Source: CAVTYH01 sp963738835
GTDB lineage: Bacteria; Planctomycetota; Planctomycetia; Pirellulales; JADZDJ01
Direction of reading: 5' to 3'
Assembly: GCA_963738835.1 (NCBI GenBank)
Contig: CAVTYH010000006.1
Span: 434,001 to 498,000, forward strand
DNA length: 64,000 nucleotides
A program made the position numbers and the translations under genes. Shown here piece after piece: positions 18,664-28,070 of this stretch. Positions within the stretch are counted from its first letter, which is position 1; the number at the start of each line of letters is the position of its first letter. The notes below the pieces were generated by a model. That model was not told the DNA's origin. It made no database searches and saw only the letters and a program-made list of their open reading frames with translations.

Positions 18664-19956
18664 TTAACGCGGCTCGGGTCCACGAATCCGCGCTTGCGGC
18701 ACTGCATTCGGATCGTGCGGCAAGACGTCGGGCACCGGCAAGACATGCAGCAGCCAATCGGATTGTCGTGTGGCCGGCACTTGCACCTGGCTGTCAGGCA
18801 CCAGCGCTTTCACCAAGGCCACAATCGGTAAAGTGCTGCGGGCCGATTCATGAAGCATTTCGCCTTCTTTGCTGACCATAACCACGCCAGAGCGAGCATC
18901 GCCATAGCGGCCGCGGATCGACAATCCTTTGGAGCCCAGCGAAAACCCGGCCAAGAGCTTCTCGTATTCTGCAACGCTGCCGCCGGTGTTTGCTGCGACG
19001 CCGCGCTGCATACCAAGCGATTCCACGGCGGCGGAAATGAGCGACTGGCTGATCATTCCAGGCCCAGCTTCAATTTCGCCTTCCGCCGATTCCAGTCGGC
19101 CGGCGACCACGAAGGCTTGTTTGATCTTCAAATCCCCCGTGCCACCCAACTTGTGCGGGAACTGATTGCTGACGACCGAGTGCAAATCGACATTCTTAAG
19201 CTCGCCGGCGAACTCGCCTTGCCAACCGTCCGGCGATTGGGCGGCCTGAATTGTGCCATGGAGTGTGCTACGTTGACCTAAACGGTTTTCGCATTGCAGC
19301 ATCGCCGCCAAAAGCGAGCAGGGCAGGGGAGTGGGGCCGGTGTCCAGCTCCGCCGATGTGACAAATTGCCCGCAGCGACTGGAACGTTCTAGCCGCAGCC
19401 GAATTGGTTCGGAAGTCTGGTTCTCGGCGGTGCGACAAACCGCGATCAGCGTGTTGGCCGCGTCGCCGGCCTCCAATTGGGCATTGCAACCAACCAGCGT
19501 TTGCGATCCTCCAGACCAGCGCACCGTTAACTCAGACGCGGCCAGGTGCAGTGCACGCTGCTTACCGTCGGAGCGCCGATGAAGTTGTCGATCGACGAGC
19601 GGCCACAGGCGATCGACCGCCGCCATCTCAACGACAGGCTGTGAAGCAACGATTGTGACCGATTGCTCATCGGAAGAAATTTCCAAAAGCCGCATCCGCA
19701 GCAGCGTCTCGCCGGTTTCGCGATCCGCGAGTTCCAATCCTTCCAGCAGCGTGGTCTCGGGCCGCGGATAAGAAACGCTCGCCAACCGCACTTCAACACC
19801 CAGCTCAGCTTCCAACCGCTCGCGAACCGCGGCCAAATGGCTGGCGCTATTGATCGAAGCGGCCCACGCCAACACCGTCGCCGTGGGAATTAGACCGCCG
19901 ATAAGAAAAGCCCAGCGGCAAATTCGCCGGCGGGTGCGATCGTGCAGGGGAAACAT
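18664..19956 (-). CDS. Membrane-anchored hypothetical protein, AsmA-like
   Basis: 430 residues. One N-terminal membrane anchor (WAFLIGGLIPTATVLAWAAS), then a long beta-rich outer region. The segment LEAELGVEVRLASVSYPRPE and the pattern of short strands (LLEGLELADRETGETLLRMR) resemble AsmA-type proteins that act in the envelope, but no decisive motif is seen. The C-terminus ends in a Pro-rich tail (VLPVPDVLPHDPNAVPQA). It converges with the ResB-CcsA gene (30 bp between stops) and lies 83 bp downstream of aroC on the same strand. Confidence 0.6.
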   Translation of the reverse strand: MFPLHDRTRRRICRWAFLIGGLIPTATVLAWAASINSASHLAAVRERLEAELGVEVRLASVSYPRPETTLLEGLELADRETGETLLRMRLLEISSDEQSVTIVASQPVVEMAAVDRLWPLVDRQLHRRSDGKQRALHLAASELTVRWSGGSQTLVGCNAQLEAGDAANTLIAVCRTAENQTSEPIRLRLERSSRCGQFVTSAELDTGPTPLPCSLLAAMLQCENRLGQRSTLHGTIQAAQSPDGWQGEFAGELKNVDLHSVVSNQFPHKLGGTGDLKIKQAFVVAGRLESAEGEIEAGPGMISQSLISAAVESLGMQRGVAANTGGSVAEYEKLLAGFSLGSKGLSIRGRYGDARSGVVMVSKEGEMLHESARSTLPIVALVKALVPDSQVQVPATRQSDWLLHVLPVPDVLPHDPNAVPQARIRGPEPR

Positions 19957-20039
19957 CCGTGTCTCCTATAGTAGGCGGTAGGCGGGAGGCAGCGAGAACG
20001 CAGCAAGCTTCGCTTGCCGAACTCTTTACTGCATACTGC

Positions 20040-21179
20040 TTACCTTTCTCTGGCCATTTGCAAAAACAAGTCGTACCGAGCTTTCATTTCCCTAAGGCTG
20101 TCGCCGCCGAATTTATCGACCAGGGCAGCTACCACTTCGAAGGCGACAACATTCTCGACGATCACACTGGCGGCGGAAACCGCACACACATCGCTGCGTT
20201 CGTACTGCGCGATTTCCGGCTGATGCGTTTTCAGATTGACCGACTCCAACGGTTTGCGCAGCGTGCTGATCGGCTTTTTGGCAGCCCGCACGACCAGCGG
20301 TTGTCCGTTCGTCATGCCGGCCTCCAGACCGCCCGCATTGTTGGTCGGTCGCACAAAGCCGAGGTTCGGCGTGTTGCGCTGGGATTCATCGAATTGAATT
20401 GGATCATGGACATGCGATCCACGTCGGCGTGCCGCTTCGAATCCCAATCCAATCTCGACACCTTTGATGGCCTGGATCGACATTACCGCTTGCGCCAGCC
20501 GGCCATCAAGCTTGCGATCCCACTGCGTGTGCGTGCCCAGTCCAAACGGCAGACCTTCAACACGCGCTTCAATAATGCCACCGAGCGTATCGCCTTCTTT
20601 GCCGCAGGCGTCGATCATCTGTTTGAACTTTTCATCCTGCAAGGGATCGAGCGAATAGATCGCGCTCTCGTCGCGAAGCTTACGATGATCTGCGATTGTG
20701 CCGGGCCGCGGCTCGATTTTCTCACCCCCCAATTCGACCACATACCCGAGCGCTGTGATGCCAAACTGAGCAAGCAGTTGCTTCGCGATTGCACCGGCGG
20801 CCACACGCACACTCGTCTCGCGGGCGCTGGCTCGTTCTAAAACCGCGCGAATTGAACCGAGATATTTGATCGCGCCGGTTAAATCCGCATGCCCCGGACG
20901 GGGCCGCTGTAAATCTTCCAGCCGCTCCAGCTTGTAATCTTTGTTGACGACTTGAAGTGCAATCGGGCTGCCCAGCGTCACATTCTGCCAGACGCCGCTG
21001 AGGATATCGACCGTGTCGGTTTCAATGCGCTGCCGCCCGCCGCGGCCGTAGCCGCCCTGGCGACGGCGCAATTCGGCGTCGATGGGAGCGGTGTCGATGG
21101 TGAGACCCGCTGGAAAACCATCGATCAAAGCCACAATGGCCTTGCCGTGGGATTCGCCGGCGGTAAGGTAACGCAACAT
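20040..21179 (-). CDS. aroC: Chorismate synthase, AroC
   Basis: 379 residues; converts 5-enolpyruvylshikimate-3-phosphate to chorismate, the last common step of aromatic amino acid synthesis, using reduced FMN. Family signatures: MLRYLTAGESHGKAIVALID at the start, RRRQGGYGRGGRQRIETD, RPGHADLTGAIKYL, RASARETSVRVAAGAIAK, and GSHVHDPI. The length is normal and the frame intact. It is read on the minus strand ahead of the AsmA-like gene; purC and a small membrane gene lie upstream on the same strand. Confidence 0.96.
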   Translation of the reverse strand: MLRYLTAGESHGKAIVALIDGFPAGLTIDTAPIDAELRRRQGGYGRGGRQRIETDTVDILSGVWQNVTLGSPIALQVVNKDYKLERLEDLQRPRPGHADLTGAIKYLGSIRAVLERASARETSVRVAAGAIAKQLLAQFGITALGYVVELGGEKIEPRPGTIADHRKLRDESAIYSLDPLQDEKFKQMIDACGKEGDTLGGIIEARVEGLPFGLGTHTQWDRKLDGRLAQAVMSIQAIKGVEIGLGFEAARRRGSHVHDPIQFDESQRNTPNLGFVRPTNNAGGLEAGMTNGQPLVVRAAKKPISTLRKPLESVNLKTHQPEIAQYERSDVCAVSAASVIVENVVAFEVVAALVDKFGGDSLREMKARYDLFLQMARER

Positions 21180-21278
21180 GATGCGATCAAGTGATTTACG
21201 AACCGGAATCCGCGCGCACTTTCAGCGCCGTCATCTTGAATTGTACTTGGCTCCCGTAAACCAAGGTAGTCCGGCTTA

Positions 21279-21548
21279 TCAGCGGGCGCGAAGCAAAAAC
21301 CAGACGAAAAATGGGAGCATGGCCAGTGATACAACGCCGGCGGTCAGCATCATCCACGCAGTACGTCGCAAGAATTTTGGATTCTCGTAATGCCACTCGA
21401 CTTCTTCTGGTGATAGGTCGAGGGATTCCGCGACGTCCGGATCGCGAGGCCCTTTGCGCAATACGAGAAGACTTTTGGCAATTGTAGATACCACTGCAAG
21501 CATGTACACAATGACGAAAATGACGTTGGCCACAACTTTTACTTCCAA
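21279..21548 (-). CDS. Small two-span membrane protein overlapping purC
   Basis: 89 residues, TTG start at 21548 inside the last codons of purC (10-bp overlap), with a GTG five codons later as an alternative. Two membrane helices (NVIFVIVYMLAVVSTIAKSL near the N-terminus; AGVVSLAMLPFFVWFLL near the C-terminus) flank a charged loop (RKGPRDPDVAESLDLSPEEV). The overlap implies translational coupling with purC. Function unknown. Confidence 0.55.
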   Translation of the reverse strand: MEVKVVANVIFVIVYMLAVVSTIAKSLLVLRKGPRDPDVAESLDLSPEEVEWHYENPKFLRRTAWMMLTAGVVSLAMLPFFVWFLLRAR

Positions 21549-22438
21549 GCAAACTTTCGCCCCGTTAGCTGCTCGAAGGCCTCGATGTACTTCTGCCGTG
21601 TGCGGCTTACAACTTCGTCAGGCAACGCTGGCGGCGGGCTGTTCTTATCCCACGAAGTGGTTTCCAGCCAGTCGCGAACAAATTGTTTGTCGAACGAAGG
21701 CTGGCCACTGCCGGGACGGTACTGGTCGGCGGGCCAGAATCGCGAACTGTCGGGGGTCAACACTTCGTCGATCAAGATGATTTCCCCGCCGATGCGACCC
21801 CATTCGAATTTCGTGTCGGCGATGATGATGCCCCGCTGCTGGGCCAATTCAGCGCCGCGGGCGTAAATTGCCAAACTCCGGCGGCGCAGTTCTTCGGCGA
21901 CATCTCGGCCCACCAGTTCCATCATCCGATCGAAGGAAATGTTGATGTCGTGGCCACTTTCTTCTTTTGTCGCCGGGGTGAATATCGGCTCCGGCAGTTG
22001 ATCGCTTTCTCGCAAACCCGCCGGCAATTTGATGCCGCAAACCATGCTGTTCTTTTGATATTCCTTCCAACCGGAGCCCGACAGATATCCGCGGACCACA
22101 CATTCGATCGGCACGACTTCCGATTTGCGGACCAGCATGCTGCGTCCCGCCAGCGGCTCGGAATCGACGCCCTTGGGCAATCCAAAATCGGCCGTATCGA
22201 TCGACAACATATGATTGGGTTCGCCGAGCAAATCAAACCAAAACGCGCTGATTTGGGTTAAAACGCGTCCTTTGTCGGGAATGCCAGTTGGCAGTACCCA
22301 ATCGAACGCGCTAATGCGGTCGCTGCTCACCAGCAGCAGGCGATTGCTCAGATCATAAATGTCTCGGACTTTCCCCCGGCGGACCGGCCAACCGGAAATA
22401 TCGGATTGCAGAAGCGGCGGAGTCGTCGTCATTGGCAT
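21539..22438 (-). CDS. purC: Phosphoribosylaminoimidazole-succinocarboxamide synthase, PurC
   Basis: 299 residues; joins CAIR and aspartate with ATP to make SAICAR in purine synthesis. Landmarks: GKVRDIYDLSNRLLLVSSDR, ISAFDWVLPTGIPDKGRVLT, VECVVRGYLSGSGWKEY-type sequence, and IIIADTKFEWGRIGGEIILI followed by DEVLTPDSSRFWPAD. It matches the ~300-residue form of the enzyme. Intact, and divergent from the GH10-like gene across about 200 bp that must hold both promoters. Confidence 0.95.
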   Translation of the reverse strand: MPMTTTPPLLQSDISGWPVRRGKVRDIYDLSNRLLLVSSDRISAFDWVLPTGIPDKGRVLTQISAFWFDLLGEPNHMLSIDTADFGLPKGVDSEPLAGRSMLVRKSEVVPIECVVRGYLSGSGWKEYQKNSMVCGIKLPAGLRESDQLPEPIFTPATKEESGHDINISFDRMMELVGRDVAEELRRRSLAIYARGAELAQQRGIIIADTKFEWGRIGGEIILIDEVLTPDSSRFWPADQYRPGSGQPSFDKQFVRDWLETTSWDKNSPPPALPDEVVSRTRQKYIEAFEQLTGRKFAWK

Positions 22439-22643
22439 ATGGAATTCACTGGCAAAAGTGGGTTTCGGGCTGACACCAACCTGCGATCACCTAATTGCAG
22501 AGATTTGCAAACCGCAAACCGCGACGAATATATCAGCCCCACGGCAAGTCTGGTAGCACCAATCGGTTGCTGCCCTGATGCCGCGGGTGTTACATTGGCA
22601 GAACGTCCCGATTTGCCTCCACCTTTTGCCGCCAGCAGAGAAC

Positions 22644-24074
22644 ATGGGGCAGTTGCGCTTTCTCATTCCGCGATCAGACCGTTTGTCGCAGCAGGCGATC
22701 GAAAGCGCCCATATTTGCGGACGAGATCGGCTGCCGTGGATCACCCGAATCACTGTGGCTGATGGTCAATTAGTGGCCGATCGCGACGAAAGTGAATCGG
22801 GCACGTTCCACATTCTCTGGTCGCTTGCCGGTCGCGAGCCGCTTTTGCTCTCAACGGCGACGCTCATGGAACGGCCTGAACCGTATCAACTGCCCTTGGA
22901 AATGGCCCGCGGCACGCTGAATCGACTGCGGAACCTGCTGGCCGATTTGCAAATGGCCGGCATGCCCCCGTTCGATACGGTCAGCGCAAGTTTGACGGAA
23001 GCGATGAAATGTTTTGTTCAGGCGGTCGCCACGCAATCGGACGCGGTGCAATCCGAAGAGTGGTCTGATAAATCTATTCACGCGGCGTTAACGGCGCTGG
23101 AAACCCTTTCGACTGCGATGGTCGAACGCATCTTTGAGGTTCGCCGCCGGCAAGGATCAAAAGTCGTGCCGCTCTTCGTGGGCCGCATGGGCGAACGCGT
23201 TCCAGAGGCTGTGGGCTCCGCCTTCCTGACGGCATTCAACACGACCGCTGTTTCATTTTCCTGGGGGCGCGTCGAAGCCAACGAAGGCCGGCAGCGCTGG
23301 TCGTTGTACGACGCACAGCTGCAGTGGTGTCAAAATCACAACTTGCGCGTCTGCGGCGGCCCGCTGCTGGAGTTGCGTCGCGGCGCCCTGCCAGCGTGGG
23401 TCTATTTGTGGGAGGGAGATTTTGAGAACCTGCTGATGGTGGCCGGCGATTACGTGAAAGCCGTGGTGACCAGATACCGCGGCAAAGTGAATTTCTGGAA
23501 CGCCGTGGGACGACTCGTCACCGGCGACGCACTTGGGCTCGATGAAGAACAAAAACTGCGACTGACTGTGCGGGCGATCGAAGTGATTCGCGAGGCGGAT
23601 CCGCAATCGCCGGTCATTGTATCTTTCGATCAGCCCTGGGCTGAATATATGTCGCGACAAGAATCCGATTTGCCGCCGCTGTCGTTTGCCGACACGTTTG
23701 TGCGATCGGGGCTGGGTGTTGCAGGTATCGGCTTGGAAATCAACCTGGGCACTCGCCCGGCTGCGACACTGCCACGCGACTTGCTGGAATTCAACATGCT
23801 GCTCGATCGTTGGAGTGCGCTGGGCCTGCCACTGTTGGTTTCGCTGGCCGTCCCGAGCAACGGCAACGGCTTCACGCCCCAGCGACAGCAGCAGTGGCTC
23901 AACGCTTACCTGCCGCTCTTGCTGTCCCGGCCTAGTGTGCAAGCCATTTTTTGGAATCAACTTCTCGACTCTGAAGCTGACGACTTTCCCGATACCGGCT
24001 TGGTTGACCGCGAGGGTCGGCCCAAGCCGGCTTTCACGACTTTGGCGAGTTTGCGTAAGCAATATTCCGCCTGA
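22644..24074 (+). CDS. GH10-like (xylanase-fold) protein lacking the acid/base glutamate
   Basis: About 476 residues from ATG 22644 (MGQLRFLIPRSDRLSQQAIE). The first ~180 residues are a separate N-terminal region. The rest has GH10 barrel marks: FNTTAVSFSWGRVEANEGRQ, RWSLYDAQLQWCQNHNLRVC with GGPLLE, and GIGLEINLG holding a Glu in the usual nucleophile position. At the fourth strand, where xylanases have W-D-x-V-N-E, it reads FWNAVGRLVTGD, so the acid/base Glu is replaced by Arg. No signal peptide is seen, unlike the extracellular glycosidases further on. It may be a non-hydrolytic or differently acting relative. Divergent from purC. Confidence 0.65.
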   Translation: MGQLRFLIPRSDRLSQQAIESAHICGRDRLPWITRITVADGQLVADRDESESGTFHILWSLAGREPLLLSTATLMERPEPYQLPLEMARGTLNRLRNLLADLQMAGMPPFDTVSASLTEAMKCFVQAVATQSDAVQSEEWSDKSIHAALTALETLSTAMVERIFEVRRRQGSKVVPLFVGRMGERVPEAVGSAFLTAFNTTAVSFSWGRVEANEGRQRWSLYDAQLQWCQNHNLRVCGGPLLELRRGALPAWVYLWEGDFENLLMVAGDYVKAVVTRYRGKVNFWNAVGRLVTGDALGLDEEQKLRLTVRAIEVIREADPQSPVIVSFDQPWAEYMSRQESDLPPLSFADTFVRSGLGVAGIGLEINLGTRPAATLPRDLLEFNMLLDRWSALGLPLLVSLAVPSNGNGFTPQRQQQWLNAYLPLLLSRPSVQAIFWNQLLDSEADDFPDTGLVDREGRPKPAFTTLASLRKQYSA

Positions 24075-24147
24075 TTGCGCTTGCGACAGACTTGGATGTC
24101 GCTCTGGCTACTCTGCGGAGCAGTTGAATTGGACTTTAGACAGCCGC

Positions 24148-24822
24148 TTACTGCTGAATTAGCGTCGCGCGAACGATGAAGTCGAGTTTCGGGAAGTTCT
24201 TCTTGAGATATGCGTTGCCGCCTTCGAACAGCTGCTGCTGTTTGCCGGCGCGAATTCCGCCGCCTGAGTCTTCGCCGTAGTCAGCGTAGAGCGAGTCGGC
24301 AATCTCCATCCCCTCCTTCACACGGCCGATTGGCACAAATGGCTCTGCATCGTGCGTCGCCGTGTTATCTCTCAAATTGATAAACAACTGCGTCGTACGC
24401 CCATTGGGAACTGCGAAGGCGTAGGCGATAGTGCCGCGAATGTTCGATTGCCGCCGTGGATCGTCAACAATGGTTTTGTTGCGCCACGCCCCAGAAACTT
24501 TTGGATTGCCATTAATGCCAAACTGGGCCCACTTGCCGCGAATTACGCGGAAAAACCTGGTGCCATCGAAATAGCCCGCGCACACCAGGTTGTAAAAGCG
24601 ATCGACTCCATGCGGAGCCCAGTTGCGATTGATTTCCAGCCCGATGACCCCCTTGTTCGTTTCCAATCGCACTTGAAATTGCTCCGGCGCGGGACGGTTC
24701 ATTTCCGACGAATCGGGAGCCCAAAGCGGCGACAAACCGACTGGCGGCCGCACCATGGCCACCATCGTTACGGTCACGGTGTAGCCAAGGGCAAAAGTGC
24801 AGAGAAGCCTTGGGAATTGCAT
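24148..24822 (-). CDS. Peptidyl-prolyl cis-trans isomerase, cyclophilin type, exported
   Basis: 224 residues with an N-terminal signal or anchor (LLCTFALGYTVTVTMVAMV). Residues ~48-224 form a cyclophilin domain: VRLETNKGVIGLEINRNWAP, YFDGTRFFRVIRGKWAQFGI, AVPNGRTTQLFINLRDN, FVPIGRVKEGMEIADSLYAD. It would catalyse proline isomerisation in exported proteins. The insert GGGIRAGKQQQLFEGGNAYL before the last strand is typical of secreted bacterial members. It stands alone, convergent with the GH10-like gene and divergent from the alpha/beta hydrolase gene. Confidence 0.85.
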   Translation of the reverse strand: MQFPRLLCTFALGYTVTVTMVAMVRPPVGLSPLWAPDSSEMNRPAPEQFQVRLETNKGVIGLEINRNWAPHGVDRFYNLVCAGYFDGTRFFRVIRGKWAQFGINGNPKVSGAWRNKTIVDDPRRQSNIRGTIAYAFAVPNGRTTQLFINLRDNTATHDAEPFVPIGRVKEGMEIADSLYADYGEDSGGGIRAGKQQQLFEGGNAYLKKNFPKLDFIVRATLIQQ

Positions 24823-25050
24823 TGGCAGCCGGCCTGTATCAAAAATTAGTGCTTCAAGGAAGTTTACTGCGGACGCCGCCGGAAGCAGCTAGAATCGGTT
24901 AGTCGCGCGGCTTTGCCCGAAAAATCGGTTGCTCGCACAATCTGTTGCGACAGCAGGCGACGGCCAGCTACTCAGAATTGTGGTAGTCATGAATTTATGG
25001 GCAAAGCCTAGTCGCGCCATGTTTCCAATCAATTTGAAAGGTCCGTATCG

Positions 25051-26152
25051 ATGAATACGGTTTCTCGAAAAGTGCCTCGCCGTATTTGGCTAATGACTGC
25101 GTTGGCTTTGGCATGTTCGATGGTCAACGTCGCCAGCGGCGCCGAATATCCAAAACCCACTGAAGGCGATTATGTCATCAAAGATTTTCATTTTCATTCC
25201 GGCGAAACCATGCCGGAACTAAAGATACACTATCGAACGCTCGGTCAACCTCGGCACGACCAGCAAGATGTCGTTCACAATGCGGTGCTCATTATGCACG
25301 GCACAACCGGTAGCGGAAAGCAATTCTTGGTGGACGAATTTGCCGGCGAGCTGTTCGGCCCAGGACAACTTTTGGATGCCGAGCGGTTTTACATCGTCTT
25401 GCCCGACGATATTGGTCATGGCGCATCGAGCAAACCAAGCGACGGGGAGCACGCTAAGTTTCCGCAATACGGGTATGCCGACATGGTCGAGGCGGAGCAT
25501 CGACTGGTCACCGAAGGTTTGAAGGTCAACCATCTGCGGCTGGTGATGGGCACATCGATGGGCGGCATGCACACCTGGCTGTGGGGCGAGCAATATCCCA
25601 ACGACATGGATGCGCTCATGCCGCTGGCAAGTTTGCCTGCACAGATTGGGGGTCGCAATCGGATGTGGCGGCGGATCATCAGCGAGATGACTCGCAGCGA
25701 TCCGGAGTGGAAAGATGGCGAGTACGCTGCGCAGCCGCGGAGCCTGCATTCGGCGGCAGAAGTCATGTTTTTCATGAGCAGCAATCCGCTGGCGCGCTAC
25801 AAGCAATCGCCGACGCCGGCCCAGGCCGACAAGCTCCTGGATGATTATGCGGCCGCGTTCGTCAAAACCCATGACGCCAACGACGTGCTGTATGCCATTG
25901 AAAGCTCGAGCGATTACGATCCGGTGCCGGGCCTGGGAAAAATTCGCCGCACCGCTTTTGGCAATAAATTCCGCCGACGATCTGATCAACCCTCCGGACT
26001 TGGACATTCTCAAGCGCGAAATCCAGCGCGTTAAGCACGGCAAGGCAATTCTGATTCCCGAAAGCCCCGAAACCCGCGGCCACGGCACACACACTCGAGC
26101 GGTGGTTTGGAAGCGATATTTGGAGCAGTTGCTCACAGAAACCGAGAAGTAA
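25051..26152 (+). CDS. Secreted alpha/beta hydrolase, homoserine acetyltransferase-like, frameshifted
   Basis: About 367 codons. Signal peptide (LMTALALACSMVNVASGAEY), then an alpha/beta-hydrolase fold of the MetX-like type: HNAVLIMHGTTGSGKQFL, FYIVLPDDIGHGASSKPSDG, the nucleophile elbow LVMGTSMGGMHTW with its serine. The frame changes by one base near 25945-25960; the second frame supplies the acid (APLLAINSADDLINPPDLDI) and the catalytic histidine region (SPETRGHGTHTRAVVW). The fold is used by acyltransferases and esterases; the export signal favours an esterase-like job, possibly on acetylated sugars given the glycosidase genes that follow. Confidence 0.8.
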
Positions 26153-26334
26153 ACGGCCCGCTGAGGCCCATTTTTGGGCCATAGCTGCTCTCGGCTCAAC
26201 GCCGCGGTTTTTCCGAATCTTGCGAAATCCTTGAATTCCTCACTGCCTCACGCTCTACTTGTGGGACACAAGCGATTTCTGCCTCCGCTTCCGGGCAGTC
26301 GCCCCCACCCCACCACACTTCTGGGAATACTGCA

Positions 26335-28017
26335 ATGAACCGCCTGCTCGCGCTGTTTGTGTCCGCCGCGCTCTCTGTTGCCGTTATCGCAACGTCCAGC
26401 GCCTACGGTGATGAAATTCTGACGCCCAAGCCTGCCGCAACGCCGCGGATCAATGGCGCCAAAGTCTTCGGTGTGCGGCCCGGCCATCCGGTGCTCTACA
26501 CCATTACTGCAACAGGTGATCGGCCCATGAAATTCGCTGCCGACGGTTTGCCCGTGGGAGTCACGGTTGATGGAAACACGGGCTTTATCAGCGGCAAGTG
26601 TGATAAGCCAGGCGAGTATAAGATCAAGCTGCACGCCAACAACGCGCTGGGCAAAGCCGATTCGAATTTCAAACTGGTGGTCGGCGATACGATTGCCCTC
26701 GCACCGCAGATGGGCTGGAACAGTTGGAATTGCTTCGGTGCGTCGGTGACCGGCGACAATATCAAGGCCGCTGCCGATCCCATGGTTAACTCTGGCCTAG
26801 TGAATCACGGCTGGACTTACATCAATATCGACGACTACTGGGAATACAACGCGCGCTTGGCCCGACAAAATGATCCAACGATGGAAGGCGTGACGCCGCG
26901 TGCACCCGATGGCACCATTAACACCAATAAGCGCTTCCCTGATATGAAGGCGCTGATCGATCACATTCACTCGCTGGGGCTGAAGGCTGGAATTTACTCC
27001 AGTCCTGGCCCGACGACTTGCGGTGGCTGCACGGCCAGTTGGGAACATGAAGAGCAGGACGCGAAGACCTTCGCCGATTGGGGCCTCGATTATCTCAAAT
27101 ACGATCTGTGCTCCTACTCGCAGGTGGCCAAAATTACCGACCAGGCCAGTGCCATGAAGCCGTATCAGACGATGCAGGCGGCCCTCAAAAAGCTGGATCG
27201 CGACATTCTCTACAGCCTTTGCCAATACGGCGGCAACCAAGTCTGGAAATGGGGGCCAGAGGTGGACGGCAATTCCTGGCGCACCACCGGCGATATCACC
27301 GACAACTGGCAAAGTCTCACCGGCATTTGGGATAAGCAAGTGAATCTTGCTGAATTCGCCAACCCGGGTCACTGGAACGATCCTGACATGATGATTGTCG
27401 GCATGGTGTCGGTGGGGTCGGGCCGCAATTTCCATCCCACAAATCTCACCCCCGATGAACAATACACGCATGTCAGCTTGTGGAGCCTGCTGGCCGCGCC
27501 GCTTCTGATTGGCTGCGATTTAACAAGGCTGGACGATTTCACCTTGGGTCTGCTGAGCAACGACGAGGTGCTCGCCGTCGATCAAGACCCACTGGGCAAG
27601 CAAGCGACGCGAGTCAAAGAAGATGTCGAGTCCGGAATTGAAATCTGGGCGCGTCCGCTGGCCGACGGCACAATGGCGGTTGGTCTATTTAATCGCGGTC
27701 GCTACCAGGTGATTCCGCCCCGACGGGGACGGCAGCCGCAGGCTGCGACGAACCAGGTTTGGCGATTGAACGATCGCTCTACCCGAGAATCGACGGATTT
27801 TCCGACCCAGGCCGAAGCCAAGGCCGCACTGGAAAAAGTCGCTGGCCCGGCTGACATTACCGTCGATTGGGCCGATCTGCATTTGGAAGGCGCGCAGCCG
27901 GTCCGCGATTTGTGGCGGCAAAAAGACTTGGGAAAATCGGAGGGCAAGTTCACCGCCAACGTTCCGTTTCACGGCGTGGTAATGTTGAAAATCGGCGCGC
28001 CGAAAGCGGAAGACTAA
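26335..28017 (+). CDS. Alpha-galactosidase, glycoside hydrolase family 27, secreted
   Basis: 560 residues. Signal peptide (LLALFVSAALSVAVIATSSA), a putative Ig-type (He_PIG-like) domain at ~45-120, then the GH27 barrel from LAPQMGWNSWNCFG. Catalytic residues by family position: nucleophile Asp257 (LDYLKYDLCSY) and acid/base Asp320 (SWRTTGDITDNWQS); HWNDPDMMIVG follows. Cleaves terminal alpha-D-galactosyl units, for example from galactomannan side chains. Near residues 460-472 an extra stretch (VIPPRRGRQPQAATNQ) is encoded by two adjacent perfect hairpins (27718-27728 and 27732-27746) and looks like an inserted palindrome. First gene of a likely three-gene operon. Confidence 0.9.
   Translation: MNRLLALFVSAALSVAVIATSSAYGDEILTPKPAATPRINGAKVFGVRPGHPVLYTITATGDRPMKFAADGLPVGVTVDGNTGFISGKCDKPGEYKIKLHANNALGKADSNFKLVVGDTIALAPQMGWNSWNCFGASVTGDNIKAAADPMVNSGLVNHGWTYINIDDYWEYNARLARQNDPTMEGVTPRAPDGTINTNKRFPDMKALIDHIHSLGLKAGIYSSPGPTTCGGCTASWEHEEQDAKTFADWGLDYLKYDLCSYSQVAKITDQASAMKPYQTMQAALKKLDRDILYSLCQYGGNQVWKWGPEVDGNSWRTTGDITDNWQSLTGIWDKQVNLAEFANPGHWNDPDMMIVGMVSVGSGRNFHPTNLTPDEQYTHVSLWSLLAAPLLIGCDLTRLDDFTLGLLSNDEVLAVDQDPLGKQATRVKEDVESGIEIWARPLADGTMAVGLFNRGRYQVIPPRRGRQPQAATNQVWRLNDRSTRESTDFPTQAEAKAALEKVAGPADITVDWADLHLEGAQPVRDLWRQKDLGKSEGKFTANVPFHGVVMLKIGAPKAED
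27718..27746. repeat. Two adjacent hairpins inside the GH27 coding region
   Basis: CCCC-GAC-GGGG and GCAGCC-GCA-GGCTGC lie 3 bp apart within an unusual Arg/Pro/Gln-rich stretch of the protein. The frame stays open. They look like an intragenic palindromic insertion in the C-terminal domain. Confidence 0.45.
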
Positions 28018-28070
28018 AAATCAAATTCTGTCGCTTTGTTGCGCCCATCTCCCGAATCGAGGAATAGCCT

